From: Macrocybe gigantea
Lineage: Eukaryota > Basidiomycota > Agaricomycetes > Agaricales > Callistosporiaceae
Direction of reading: 5' to 3'
Length of the DNA stretch: 64,000 nt
Assembly (NCBI GenBank): GCA_011319805.1
Contig: SJRY01000023.1
Span: 30,328-94,327, forward strand
Part shown: one piece after another, positions 1-11,109 of the stretch
How the letters are laid out: each line of letters opens with the position of its first letter
Position numbering within the stretch: the stretch's first letter is position 1
Translations under genes and position numbers: made by a program
Notes under the pieces: model-generated
Told to the model about the DNA's origin: nothing
The model's database searches: none
What the model saw: the letters and a program-made list of their open reading frames with translations, nothing else

Positions 1-1
1 C

Positions 2-253
2 CAGGAAATTGATGACTGGTCGATCGCTTCCGCTCTGCCGAAGCTCATCTGTGACAAGACGAACGAGGATGAATGGAGGTAAGCGACGCACTCTACGGCG
101 TTTGGACGTGCGGAGCACACTTGGACGCCGTAGGCATGGGCCTCATCATAAGCTCTGCTATATTCTAGGTTAGACGGAGGTAAGGCTTGCAGGATGAGGA
201 ATTCGGTGAAGGTTCTCCTAGGACCGCCTACGGTCATACAAATTGAGGAATGA
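2..253 (+). CDS. 3' end of an unrecognised protein-coding gene (5' truncated by window)
   Basis: An open exon (2-78) ends in a good donor (GAG|GTAAGC). It is followed by a 90-nt intron (79-168, ending TTCTAG) and a last exon whose frame closes at TGA 251-253. The exon encodes a hydrophilic stretch (DDWSIASALPKLICDK) that I cannot assign to a family. It lies on the same strand as COQ3, with about 155 bp between this stop and the COQ3 start. The second exon has a less convincing composition, so the gene may instead use a different acceptor. Confidence 0.4.
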
Positions 254-409
254 GGAAAATGATATTTTAGCGAATCCTCAACGCCAGCCACCTGCTGATT
301 TTTTGCTCCTGTATTTTTCGACGTTAGAGAATAATATTCGTTTTCGTCGTGAAGCGGCTCTTCAGACATTTGCGATGGTTATGTCATCATTTTGTCATTC
401 CTATTTCCC

Positions 410-1477
410 ATGAATGTGCTTCGCCTGGGACGCACCATACATCGCCAATTGTATGCATCGGCAGGCCAGAGCTCCGTCAATGCTGAAGAGATAGCACACT
501 TTTCGCGCCTTTCGTCACAGTGGTGGGATGAGCAAGGGGAATTTGGGCTCTTACACAGGATGAACCCTGTGCGAATGCAGTTCATCCGCGACAAGGTGTT
601 GGAAATCGCCAGGGAAGTCGCAAATGAAGACATGGCACCGCAAGATGTTCTTAAAGGTTTGGACGTCCTGGATGTTGGTTGCGGTGGTGGGCTTCTATCT
701 GAGGTTCGTCCAGGGTGTCCATCGTTGACCTGAGTTCATAATATTGATCTTACTGAAGAGTCTTGCGAGACTCGGTGCACGTACAACGGGCATCGACGCG
801 TCAGAATCTAACATACGTATGGCAGAAGTCCACGCCGCCGCCGACGGAGCTCTCAACAATCTCACATACGTTCATGCACCGGCCGAGAGACTTCTGGAAT
901 CCTCTAAGCAATTCGACATAGTGTGCTCTATGGAGGTAATCGAACACGTCGAAAATCCTTCTTCTTTTCTTTCCACTTGTGCTGAGCTGGTTAAAGTATG
1001 TCTCCTTTCTTCGCTTCGGGTGTCCGTCCTCTTGTTGATCTTTCAATTCTTCAGCCAGGTGGTCACCTATTCCTCTCCACCATTTCCCGCACCCCTTTGG
1101 CGTATCTCTTGACGATCTTCCTCGCTGAAGATGTTTTACGCATGGTTTCTCGGGGGACCCACACGTATTCCAAATACATCAGACCCTCCGAACTTGTTTC
1201 CTTTTTCCAAAAGTACCGGTCTCCCATACAAACCGGCGTTTCCTCTAATGCTTTGATGACTCCATCCTTGACGGAGCATTGGATATCTCCTAACTCCTCA
1301 CCCCACTCTCTGATACGTACTCAAGCGGAGATTCGGGGCCTCATCTACAATCCTCTACAGGGAAGATGGATTCTCGCTGGCAGGAACGCTTGGTGTACGA
1401 CGGATTGCAATTACATGTTTTGGGTTCGCAAGCCTATCGTCCAAGTTCATAACAGCGCCCTTGCTTCGAACAAATGA
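410..1477 (+). CDS. COQ3: Ubiquinone biosynthesis O-methyltransferase, mitochondrial
   Basis: This SAM-dependent methyltransferase carries out the two O-methylation steps of coenzyme Q synthesis at the mitochondrial inner membrane (family knowledge). I read three exons: 410-703, 759-995 and 1055-1477, all in frame. The SAM-binding motif I is VLDVGCGGGLLSE, split from the following SLARLGA by intron 1. Motifs VCSMEVIEHV and PGGHLFLSTI follow, and the C-terminal half keeps the family features GLIYNPL and CNYMFWVRKP. The first in-frame ATG (410) gives an Arg-containing, acid-free N-terminus (MNVLRLGRTIHRQL), consistent with a mitochondrial presequence. An ATG at 381 is out of frame. Predicted length is about 317 residues, normal for the family. 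The gene appears intact. Confidence 0.93.
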
Positions 1478-2265
1478 AACTATTTTTTGACGCTCCAGTC
1501 AACAACTAAGCTCGCATCAACAAGCTTTCAAGAACGTCTTTGCGGTGCGTGACAAAAACAGCAGGTCCCCGTAAGGCCAACATCCCGGCCTTGGAGCATG
1601 CTTCGGTGGACTGAACTGCAGCTTGATTTGCAAGAATACTTCTTGAGGAAGCAAGCTCTCAAACAGTATATATTGCTTCGCTCGTTTCGGCATCCGCAGA
1701 TGTCGAATTGAATAAATGTACATGCTTCTTCATCTGTTGTTTCTCATCCTCTTGCCCCGGGACGTCGTATCTCGGTTCCGCTGTTGACGTCCATACTTGG
1801 CCCGGTTATTGATCTTGGCTATGCTGCGTTGGCGGGGAACACGACATCTCCAGCTGGTCAAACGAACGGACCTGTGACGTTCTTTGGCAATATATCTTAT
1901 GCTTAGCCTCTTCTTGGGATGCGCTTCCGAGCGCCTCAGATGTTGAATGAAAGTGGAATTAGTCATGAAGTCACAGATACCACGAAATCGGGGTACAAAA
2001 AAGAGCAGTCATCGGCGTCGGTTCTGAAGGTACAGTACCTAGTGAACATAAGAAAACGTGATGATCAGGTTACAAACAACTGTCTCACTCTGAACATCTG
2101 GTAGATAGAATTCAGAATATTACAATTTTCGTACTTTACATGAACTCATACTCCATTTTTTTCAAAGCGTCTCCTAAAAGCAAGCAATCACATACATAAC
2201 ACAACTAGGTAAAAAAAATGAAAAGAGAAGGCCGTGGAAAGCACTCTCTGCTTGCCAGTGGCCTA
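1478..2265. other. Convergent intergenic region, no gene assigned
   Basis: This 790-bp gap lies between the COQ3 stop and the BAG-gene stop, so it should hold both 3' UTRs. Minus-strand open frames at 1517-1723 and 1730-1966 share a weak basic motif (IRHL/IQHLR near their starts). They have no convincing splice sites, codon bias or recognisable domain. I see nothing else supportable. Confidence 0.4.
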
Positions 2266-4374
2266 TCATAACTCGGACCAATCACTGTTGGCATCTGAAT
2301 CGCCCCTCGGTGAGTCCTCAGATGGGGGCTCAGCCTGCTGAAGCAAAAATGGGGATGGAGACCCAGAAGCAACGGTAGAAACAGCCACAGGCTGAATAGT
2401 GACATCAGATTTCGATGTGTCTTCCGCTTCATCGACACGCTGAGGATCCTCGACAGTCCCGATGTCTCCAATCTGGGCGGCTTCGACGGCAGGAATATCC
2501 TCTGCTAGCAAGTCATTGATGCCTCCATTTTCGTTCACCGTTAGAGAGCTGGATTGGTCTTCAGTAACGTCAGCTGGCGTGAGATGCTCGACTGTGTCTG
2601 CAAGGAGTGTAACCTTATCCGAAGACTTTGGCTCAGATGATGTTGGCACGTCGGCATCAGCTTCCACAGCAGCGCGAGGGGTAGTCTTGGCGGATTCTTC
2701 CTTCACTCCCATCGCTTTCGCGGCCTTGGCAGCGTTAGACTTCCATCTGCCCCCCACCTCGCTCTCAAGGTCTTCAAGGGCTTTTTCGACCATGCCAACG
2801 GCCTCCTTCCGCATCGTTCTCAATTCCTCATTTCCGAAGCTGTCAACAGAATCCAGCTTCGACAGGAGCGTGCTAAGAGCCTGTTCGTAAAATCGGACCG
2901 GGTGGTTTCTGGCAGTGAATGCGAGACAGGATATCACGGAGCCGGAATTGGATAAGGGGCTCATGTCGGTGAAGTCGAGTTGAGAGGGAAAAGCGAAATC
3001 GGATTCCAGAGCAGTGAACGCAGCTTCGATGGTACGCACTTCATTCATAGCGTTCACGACGTCCTTAGATGTAGGATTGGAAGAGGACGATGGTTGGTCT
3101 GTGGCTTTAGCTTTGCCCTTGGAACCCGAACTAGATTCCGCCATAGAAGCGGTCGATGTCTGGTTAGAAGGCTGCGGCTCCTGAAGCGAGGCCAGGATTG
3201 CTTGGATGGTGTCGCGAACTTCGGACGCGAATTCATTATTTAGACGCGACTCGAGTTCTGCTTTCAACGTTGACTCTACAGAACTCCCTGACTCCAGCTT
3301 CGCGGAGCTTGATGGTTTCGGTTCGGCCTGTACCACACAAAGAAGGTTAGAGAAGGCAGAAGAAAAGAGATGAGGAGTATGTACCTTCTTTTCAACGGAA
3401 GGTGACGATGCATGCTCATTAACACCGAAAAGCGACTTCAAGAAATCCTGTGGCCCAACTGGGACTGACGGAGCGGACGGCCGAGCAGCTGACGGCGAGG
3501 TCTTGACGTCATGCGATGCCGGAAGGGAAGCTTGTAACAGCTGTTGCAAGGCGTCTGCACAAGACGTAGACGTCGAACCAGGAGCTTGTGGAACGAGGTT
3601 GTCAAAAATAGTGGATAAGAGCCTCTGCGCAGCATCAACGACAACTTCATTCTTCTTAGGCTGCTTTCCAGAGGCAGGCGCGGGACGAGGACCGGAGTCA
3701 TGGAGTCCATGAGGAACCGGCTTCTGTTGCAACGTCAGCGGAAGGCTCACAAATGGTGGAGAGGGGAAGGCGCTGACCTGATGGTTGCCTGCATCTTGTC
3801 CGGCTGGGCAAGTATGATTACAAGAAAAGTTCCTCTGAGGGATATGACAATCCTTGACGCATTTTTGGGCGGCGAGACCTTCCAACACCAGAGGCTTCAA
3901 GGATTCACAGCCACACTGGGTCGCAGTCCCCTTCCTGAGATTGGGAAGGATCCCAGCTCTCTCAATGCTGCGACGATGGTGCACGCATCCGGGATCTGGA
4001 TTACCAATAAAAGCCGAGTTGGAGGCACAGGGTTCCTCAGTACCAAACGAGCCAATGAAAGTGGATGGGTAAGCCTGGAAAGCGGTGAGGCCAGGATAGG
4101 TGTTCGAAAGGGTGTAGGGGCGCTGAACACATGCAGGGAGTGCACTTTGGCCATGAAGGGAGCGCAGTATATCGTGCTGCCTCCTGAGCTCGATTTCTTG
4201 CAGTCGACGACGAAGCGCTTCCTCTTCGCGTCGTTCAGCTTCGAGGGCGAGGTATTCGGCCTCTGCGGCCCTAGCCTCAGCCAGGGCAGTAAGATATCTC
4301 TCGCGGGCCGCGACGGACGGCGCGAAAGAGCCAGGAATATAAGATATGGATGATGAAGGCGTGTAGTAAAGCAT
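2266..4374 (-). CDS. BAG-domain protein (Hsp70 nucleotide-exchange co-chaperone)
   Basis: BAG domains bind the Hsp70 ATPase domain and promote ADP release (family knowledge). The protein is about 683 residues after removal of an in-frame 57-nt intron (3328-3384, AAG|GTACAT...GTACAG). The N-terminal 20-75 are an Ala/Glu/Arg-rich helix (ARERYLTALAEARAAEAE). Residues 150-190 hold several Cys/His pairs. The middle is Ser/Pro-rich and low in complexity. The BAG domain spans about 425-520 and contains VRFYEQALSTLLSKLDSVD. An acidic tail ends in SDWSEL. The start at 4374 is the first ATG of a frame matching the conserved N-terminus as I remember it from basidiomycete homologues. Without splicing, the intron would add 19 residues that look unlike the rest. 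The frame is intact. Confidence 0.82.
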   Translation of the reverse strand: MLYYTPSSSISYIPGSFAPSVAARERYLTALAEARAAEAEYLALEAERREEEALRRRLQEIELRRQHDILRSLHGQSALPACVQRPYTLSNTYPGLTAFQAYPSTFIGSFGTEEPCASNSAFIGNPDPGCVHHRRSIERAGILPNLRKGTATQCGCESLKPLVLEGLAAQKCVKDCHIPQRNFSCNHTCPAGQDAGNHQVSAFPSPPFVSLPLTLQQKPVPHGLHDSGPRPAPASGKQPKKNEVVVDAAQRLLSTIFDNLVPQAPGSTSTSCADALQQLLQASLPASHDVKTSPSAARPSAPSVPVGPQDFLKSLFGVNEHASSPSVEKKVHTPHLFSSAFSNLLCVVQAEPKPSSSAKLESGSSVESTLKAELESRLNNEFASEVRDTIQAILASLQEPQPSNQTSTASMAESSSGSKGKAKATDQPSSSSNPTSKDVVNAMNEVRTIEAAFTALESDFAFPSQLDFTDMSPLSNSGSVISCLAFTARNHPVRFYEQALSTLLSKLDSVDSFGNEELRTMRKEAVGMVEKALEDLESEVGGRWKSNAAKAAKAMGVKEESAKTTPRAAVEADADVPTSSEPKSSDKVTLLADTVEHLTPADVTEDQSSSLTVNENGGINDLLAEDIPAVEAAQIGDIGTVEDPQRVDEAEDTSKSDVTIQPVAVSTVASGSPSPFLLQQAEPPSEDSPRGDSDANSDWSEL

Positions 4375-4714
4375 GTTTCGAAGATTGCAAACGAATAGAT
4401 GGGTTATGAAGGAGGACGAGCATCATGAGGGGCATTATATACTGCGCGCAAGAGGGCTGAATCATCGTACGCGCGTCGAGACGCGCGTTCTGAAGGATTG
4501 GGAACATCCATGAAGGTTCTCGACGAAGCTCAAAGTGACGCGTCATTGGGAATGAGTCACAGGCGTGACAGTGACACAACTGCCCATGAATAATTACTAG
4601 CTATAGTACATTACTACAGACGTTCTAATTATCACTTTCAGCGCGTGTAGTCTCCATAATAAACCGCAGAGAAGAGACTTTAGCCGTAGCGGGTCGTCAG
4701 CATTCATGCAAAGT
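4375..4714. promoter_or_regulatory. Intergenic: BAG-gene promoter and GH16 3' flank
   Basis: The two flanking genes run in tandem on the minus strand. This 340-bp gap must contain the 5' region of the BAG gene and the 3' end of the GH16 gene. It contains a small cluster of ACGCG/CGCGC motifs (4450-4490, beside the BAG gene). I could not assign a defined element. Confidence 0.35.
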
Positions 4715-6437
4715 CTAGCCCTGGTTTTGGTATATCTTGACACTCTTGACCTCCCAGTCTGGACTCGGAGCATCCACATCAGTAGCTGCCGTTTGAAGAT
4801 CAATAGACACTCACATGCTTCCTTGAAAGCAGCACCATTGGTTCTGACAAACGCCTCACATGTCGGGGCGCCCGTTCTCTGAGCACAGCTCTGTTCCTGT
4901 CCGGGGATGCCGGAGCCACTCCATACGGCGCCCGCCCAATCGCCGCTGGTGAGAAAAACCTTGAGAAGCAGCTGCGGAACGCTGTCAACCGCAAACATAC
5001 CACAGCGTCGTATCAAAAATGGCGTGGTGATTGTTGAAAAATTTGAATGGGTCACAGCTTGCCGCGGGCCATCGCGCCATGGCGGGGCCCAAGTGTCCGG
5101 TCTTGGCGCTTCAGCAGTGATGTCTGCGGGCTCGGAACCACGGGGGAAGAAGAACACCGCGATGCCAGATGCATCCCATTGCACTGGCGTCATGACATGA
5201 GCAGGACATCGTTTCTTGGCAGCCGCCTGTACGTACTAGCGTAGACACCACCGCTGTTGGCATTAAATGCAGCCCCGAATGAATTACTGCTGCTCGCCCT
5301 GATGCCGCATCCTTGGTTGCCTGTAGTCAATGCGGCGCAATCTGTTCCGCCGATAACATTACCCGATATCTTCAGAGCATTGGAACTCGAAGTCGCAATG
5401 GTGCATCCGGGATTCGTATGGATGGTAGCTTGATTATTGGTATAGTCATGAACACCCTCTACGATGTCGATTTCTCCGCCAGCGGGCCAGTCGGGACCTT
5501 TAGAAAGCAGAGATTATATCGATCATCCGGCGACGTGGCACCTTCCAGAAGCACGCGTACCATTTGTCCAGAAAGCACTGCAGACAAATGCAAGGTCTAA
5601 AACGGCGTTTCAACGAAAGCAATAAACAAAAGTGCCTACGGCCATGTGCCACAGCCGGTGGGCATGTGTATGGAATCCATGATGACGAGACCGCCATTGA
5701 ACGAACTTTCGGTCGTGATGCGGACGCTCTGCCGCGTGTTCTGCACAGATGTTGTCGTTTCCACTCGCATGATAGCATGCCCCGCACTATTGATCTCCAA
5801 AAGGTTATTTGAACGCTAGATTGGTCCGTTTCAGTCCACCAAGCCAAGGACGCTTGGCCAGCATGCATACCGCAGTGCTCTCATCGACGTATTGCACGAT
5901 GCCTAGCCCCGCAATGAGACTCGTTTAAATGAAAGCCAAAGGCATGCACACACCATGTGTTGGGTCACCGCCCGTGGAAAATGACCACCCGTTAAAAAAA
6001 TCCTGGCCTTGCTGCACCAGACATGAGATGTATTTTGGCTGGCGGTTGGAATGTCGTATACTTACGTGCGATTCGGTTAGCTTCCATGGTGAAGACGGGG
6101 TAGAAGATCCGGTGGGTTTAGAACTAGAGGAAGTGGAGGACTTGGTGGTGCTGGGACCCGATCTTGCGGATGTTGAAGTAACGTTCCCGCTGCTACCGCC
6201 ACTTGCTCCCAATGGGATCTGCCTCCCCGGTTTGCAATAAACAACTCGGGACGGCGACGGCTGGGTAACCAGCACCCCACCAAACGCCAACCTGAGGTCG
6301 CGCGCAAAGCCGTGGGTGTGCCGGACGGCTGCCCCGTGGATCCGTTTGATGGAACGAGTGACCATGTTGGCGGACACCGGAGATGTATCAAAGTTGAGCA
6401 GGACGAATACGATAGCGAGATGGTTGATGAACTGCAT
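4715..6437 (-). CDS. Secreted GH16 endo-beta-1,3(4)-glucanase-like protein (frame break in exon 7)
   Basis: GH16 laminarinase-like enzymes hydrolyse beta-1,3 or mixed-linked glucans outside the cell. I read nine exons: 6066-6437, 5954-6011, 5871-5902, 5640-5815, 5561-5577, 5237-5497, 5001-5183, 4815-4945 and 4715-4758. The first Met is followed by a hydrophobic signal peptide (INHLAIVFVLLNF), then a Ser/Thr-rich linker before the catalytic domain (DFFNGWSFSTGGDPTHG). The catalytic signature is GEIDIVEG, with both glutamates and the aspartate present. The C-terminal family motifs CGDWAG and EEFVRNN-like (EAFVRTNGAAF) follow, and the protein ends VKSVKIYQNQG. Exon 5 is only 17 nt. The coding strand shifts frame by one missing base near 5084-5090 (ACTTGGGCCCCGCC), between DTW and MARWPAASCDPFKFF. 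Exon lengths sum to one base short of a multiple of three. Confidence 0.85.
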
Positions 6438-7292
6438 CGATGGACAGCTAATTGGCTAGGGGAGTTGAACGTTATTCGTCGCGGCGCGAAGAAAAAAGGC
6501 CGTTTCTTTGAAGACAGAGGAGATCGATAGAGGCACAGCCTAATGAAGAGTACAAAGAATGTTGCTGGCCGGATGTAAATGGTAAAAGGAAAAAAAAAGA
6601 AAAGTGAAAGGCGTGGAGTTGCAGCGGTTTTATGAATAGAACAAGGACGTCCCGGCCAGCCGTTGGGAGATTGATGCCCGTTTCTATTTATCCTAGTGCA
6701 CCGCTGTGATCGAGTCCTGAACACGAGGCTCTTGGCTTTGGTTGATAGCGAGAAGGAGGTGAGGCGTCCGGCCAGCCTTTTGTCCCAACATCATCACGTT
6801 GAAAACACGCTCGCCGCCATTGTCCGTCGGCTATCACTTTTCTCCTCGGCGATTTTAAGTCTCTCCGTCGATCATGGAGATCGTGGCTGCTCAAATTTCC
6901 GGTCAATTTGATGTCTTCACGTAGTTAAGGACGAGCAGTGTTCAAAAAGGCGTTCCATAAAAGGGCACATAGTCATACTCCACTATACTATAAGACATAG
7001 GACACCCAATCACGTCCGTCCTTCGACGGACACCATCGCAAGAAACTGTGGTACAGAGATGCTGTGTATAAGTAGAGATAAAATGATGCAAGAACTGTTA
7101 AAACATGGTACAAGAACCCCGAAAATCAAGGCGATGTCACTGATCGCCCGTGACTCCAATAGATAGTGAAAGGGAAAGAATGTCCAAAATGGCGTAGCGA
7201 CCGATGTCCAGCTCGTGATTGACGAAGACGGAAGCCGGAAAATATATACAAAAAAAGGAGAAAAAGTCAGAAACCGTCGCGCAAGCCAATGA
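6438..7292. other. Intergenic: GH16 promoter region and VAC8 3' flank
   Basis: Both neighbours are on the minus strand. The region contains A/G-rich tracts (6585-6610, 7245-7270) and short open frames in several phases. None has convincing splice signals or a recognisable product, so I annotate no gene. Confidence 0.4.
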
Positions 7293-9720
7293 TCAACGAT
7301 GAGAACCAGGTGCGAACGCCTCGCGGACGCTTCGTCTAAGCTCTTCGTGCTCTCGTGTGTTTGTGCTGCTTATCGACGAACCAGGCTGCATGTGGGAAGC
7401 AGAAACACTTGAAGACATCATTCCGTCACCCTCGCCCTCAATGAAATCCATGATGCGTTGTGCTAGCTGCTGAATCTCACCCTGACCATCGCCCGTCTCG
7501 GTCTCAGTCTGTGTCGAATGATGGGATCCAGGTGTGCCACGGTGAGAATCCGACGTCGCAGCAAGCTTGCGGATGTTGGAAATCAGAAGATTTGAGCTCC
7601 GGATATTGCTGATCAGTTGAGGGTCTAAGGCAAAACCAATGTCACAACCAGACAGAGACAGAATCCGCTTGTTCGTATCTTACCTCCTGAATAAAGCAAT
7701 TGCATGATCGTCCAGACTGCTATATGTTGGAACGTCGGATCTGGACTGGTGAGGAAACGGTACAGATATTTATGCATGCCACCTTCGGGTTTGTCCCACA
7801 CGTCATTGAATGCGGAGTAGTCATCTGTCTCTGTCCTCCCGTCTGCCGCAAGTTAGGCGGAGTTCTATACATCGATTATGGTACATCACACCTTTCGAGG
7901 ACAGGTTGCCAAGAGCGGCAGCACTATTGCCTTGCACTTCGGAACTGATGGAATTCGTCAGGGGTATTAAAACTTCACAAATTCCCATCTCTAAGAGCTG
8001 CCCCTTCAAATCATCTTGCGGAAGAGTTAAAAACATGAACTTCGCCAAATAACTTCAAAGAGGAGCAAACATACCACTTAACGCCAAGACCGCTATGCAC
8101 GCCGTCATCTCGCTTTGCACGTTCATGGGCACTTCAAGGACCAATTCTTTGATGGATTGCACAGCGCCAGCCTTGACGATGGCAGTCTTGTTCTTCTCCG
8201 AACTTGCCGCTAAATTCCGAAGCGTAGATATGGCATGGCACTGAACTTCTTCATTGTCTTTGAAGGACAAAAGATTGATCAAAGGCTGAAGGAAGCCCGA
8301 CTCAATAATGGGTGACTCGTTTTGAGGATGGATCGACACGTTGCGGACACATGCAGCGGACGAAAGTATGAGAGGAAGGTAAGTGGACTGAAGGAGGCGG
8401 AGAAGAGGGATAAGGCCGTCGGCCTTGACGATATCTAACTGGTACTTTTCTGTGAACATAAAGCATTATATCTTCCATGCAGGTTTGCAAATGGGAGATT
8501 GGCAGATACGTACCGTCACTCGCGAGGTTACGAAGAGCTAATGCTGCTTGGCATTGGACCTTCAGGCTTGGGCTGTCCATGAGTTGCACCAAACTCGTGA
8601 CAAGCTTGGGCTCGCTTTGCGCCAATTTCTTGCGGTTGACGGCTATTCCAAATTATGTGTCCATGAGCAAACAAACTAGACAGTATAACATTCGAACTAA
8701 CCGTCGACAGCGATGTTACTAAGCGCAGTCGTGCAATAGTATTGGACATCTGTGTCCGGAGAGTTAAGTAGGCCAACCAAGACAGGTATGGCACCTGCGT
8801 TCACTAGTTGTTGCCGGTTCTCATCTGTGGCAGGGAGATACTCGTAAGCTCTTCGTGGGGAAAGTTATGAAATAGAACCTACCAGAATGGGTCATGTTGA
8901 GAAGGGCGCCGGTTGCATTTCGTTGAACACGCATGTCTTTCGATCGCGCTAAACGAGTTAAGGGAACCAATGCACCTGATTTTGCGATCTTGGTTTTATT
9001 ATCATCTGAGATCGAGGACTATGATGAATAGCTTTGCACATGATGTAAACAGTTGAGGTGCACGCACCATGCGTAGCCAGATTCGTCACGCATCCAACAG
9101 CATTGCACTGCACCTCGACGTTGGGACTGAGCATCTGCCGGATCAGTGGCTCGAGACCGCCCAACTTTACGATTAGAAGCTTGTTGTCAGCTGACCAGCG
9201 TCCCGAAAAACAGCTCAACTTCGGCGTTATCGTAACGTAAGAAATAGCGATACGCACTGTTGACCGCGAGATTTCCGAGGGCAGCGCTAGCTGCGCGCTG
9301 AACTTCCGTGTCGTGGCTGCTCAGCAGGAAAAGAATAGGGTCCAACGTATCTCGACCAACGGGGCGAACTTCTTTCTCTGTGATTTCCGCAAAGGCCAGA
9401 GCAGCACTTCGTTGTAGGTCAACATTGTCCGAGAATGATAGAGTCGTTAGGGCGTTCAGCGGTTGGCCAGTGAAGAAGTTCGTAGTCGTGCGATCTGCGA
9501 AATTTGGAACGTAATCCAGGACAAGGGTACCAAGGGACTTACTTTCGAGATATTGCAACAAGTCAGCTACGGCCTCGCGCTCGTTCTCTAAAAGCAGAGG
9601 TTCATAGGCCTGCGACTTGTGTCCTCGGACTGGGTTTGGATATCATCAGCGCGCATTATAGAAACGGACTGCGACTGTGCACGAACAGCAAGACTCGCAG
9701 CAGCTGCTGATGTTCCCCAT
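7293..9720 (-). CDS. VAC8: Vacuolar armadillo-repeat protein Vac8
   Basis: Vac8 is a lipid-anchored armadillo scaffold on the vacuole membrane, acting in inheritance, homotypic fusion, nucleus-vacuole contacts and Atg13-linked autophagy (yeast knowledge). The start at 9720 gives [14 protein letters not shown], a myristoylation site (Gly2) followed by a Cys cluster for palmitoylation, which fixes the start. The ARM core is recognisable over many exons in family order: [67 protein letters not shown] and [20 protein letters not shown] Ser/Thr/His-rich tail (about 7300-7620) replaces the yeast tail and ends AFAPGSHR before TGA 7293-7295. The first intron must join a short exon to [13 protein letters not shown], and its exact donor (near 9668) is uncertain. 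Confidence 0.93.
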
Positions 9721-10147
9721 AGTCGTACAGAAAAATTAAAGAGAGCTAGGACGTGGAGGAAAGGAGCTACAGGTTGGCGGCGAAGACAGCGACGAGCTGC
9801 TGAAAATTAAAACAGTTGACCTCGCAAGCAACCGACGTCCATCCTGTTTGCATTTGACCGTGAGAGTATTAGATAAGCATTTTGTGTGTCACGTGAACTG
9901 CGACTTGACGGATACGGCGTTGCAGCCTGTCACTCCCAACTTTTGCGATGAGGCACCGCCTCTCTTCGAATGACACTTCCTAGAAGCAGCAGCCCTGGTC
10001 TCTGACCGCAGCTTGCGCAGCTGAAATCAATGAGGCAATGAGCTGCGGTCGAGCACTGTTGAAGATCATCGACGCTCACGCATTGTTAACGCCTGCTCTT
10101 AGCTTAAAAAGCGCGATGTTAAACAAAATAATATCCGTGTCAGCGTC
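9721..10147. promoter_or_regulatory. Divergent promoter region of VAC8 and the thioesterase gene
   Basis: The two start codons (9720 on minus, 10148 on plus) face away from each other across 427 bp, so both core promoters must lie here. I could not place a convincing TATA box or a known binding site. Confidence 0.5.
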
Positions 10148-10975
10148 ATGGAAGCCCCAAAGAACATCTTAAGCATCCCGGCCTCTGGTAGTTACACCGC
10201 GGCCGTTATTTTTGTTCATGTAATACACTTCAAACCTTCACCATGACTTTCTTTGACAATTTCCGCAGGGATTGGGCCAGTCCAATTTGACATGGAAGGA
10301 AGCCATCCAAGTAGCGATCGCTCCGCAGTTACCGCAAGTCAAATGGATTTTTCCACAAGCGTAATTTTTTCTCCCTTGTGGTTTGCACAAATTCTGAATT
10401 ATCCTCCAGACCCAAGAGACCTGTTTCCCTGAGCCAAGGACAACGCCGTCCTAGTTGGTTTGATATTGCGCATTTGCCTCCAGAAGATGACGAATTTGAT
10501 GAAGCTGCGATCGGATACTCCATGAAAACGATAGAGGACATTGTTCTCTCGCAAGTCCACGAGGGAATCGAGCCCCGTCGTATTGTGCTGGTTGGCTTCA
10601 GTCAGGGTGCTGCTTTGTGCCTAATGACTTCATTAACGACACTTCACGAACTCGGCGGTGTCGTTAGCTTGTCAGGGTGGATCCCACCACGTGTGTCCGA
10701 GGTAAAATTTAATCGTAAAATGTTTCGGAACTTAATGTTAACGTACTTCGCAGATGTTACACGGCACTCCTGGTTTCCCGATTCTGTGGTGCCATGGAAC
10801 TGCAGACTTGGAGATACCCGCGTCTTACGCTCATAGAGCCAAGAAGTTCTTGACCAGGATTGCTGGTTTCCCCGATTCTCGGGTACAGCTGCAGATCTAC
10901 GAAGGCTTAAATCATACAATTAATAACGAGGAACTTGAAGATCTGTCTTCTTGGTTGCGTAATGTACTTGCATAA
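10148..10975 (+). CDS. Acyl-protein thioesterase / lysophospholipase family (APT1-like)
   Basis: This alpha/beta-hydrolase should remove palmitate from S-acylated proteins in the cytosol. I read four exons in frame: 10148-10219, 10269-10360, 10410-10701 and 10754-10975. The oxyanion-side motif VIFVHGLG is split by intron 1. The catalytic triad is visible as Ser in GFSQGAALC, Asp in HGTADLEIP and His in YEGLNHTI. PSWFDI is the usual family element after the first helix. Predicted length is about 225 residues, as expected. The position opposite VAC8, itself a palmitoylated protein, is noteworthy only as proximity, and I infer no functional link. The frame is intact. Confidence 0.92.
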
Positions 10976-11109
10976 GGACAGGATCTACGTTTAGAGAATC
11001 CTTCTGGACGATACTTTTTGCACCATCGACTGTATCATCATTTAGTCACCTGGGCGTAAACAGCGCCAAATGTCATCGTTTACACCACACCCCGCTCGTC
11101 GAGGGATTT

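Noticed and set aside
1517..1966. Two minus-strand frames with similar IRHL / IQHLR motifs
   Set aside because: The similarity is short, there are no splice sites or starts that join them, and no known family is matched.
3700..4353. Long plus-strand open frame antisense to the BAG-gene N-terminus
   Set aside because: It lies opposite a conserved helix-rich coding exon and shows no domain. Its openness follows from the codon use of the real gene.
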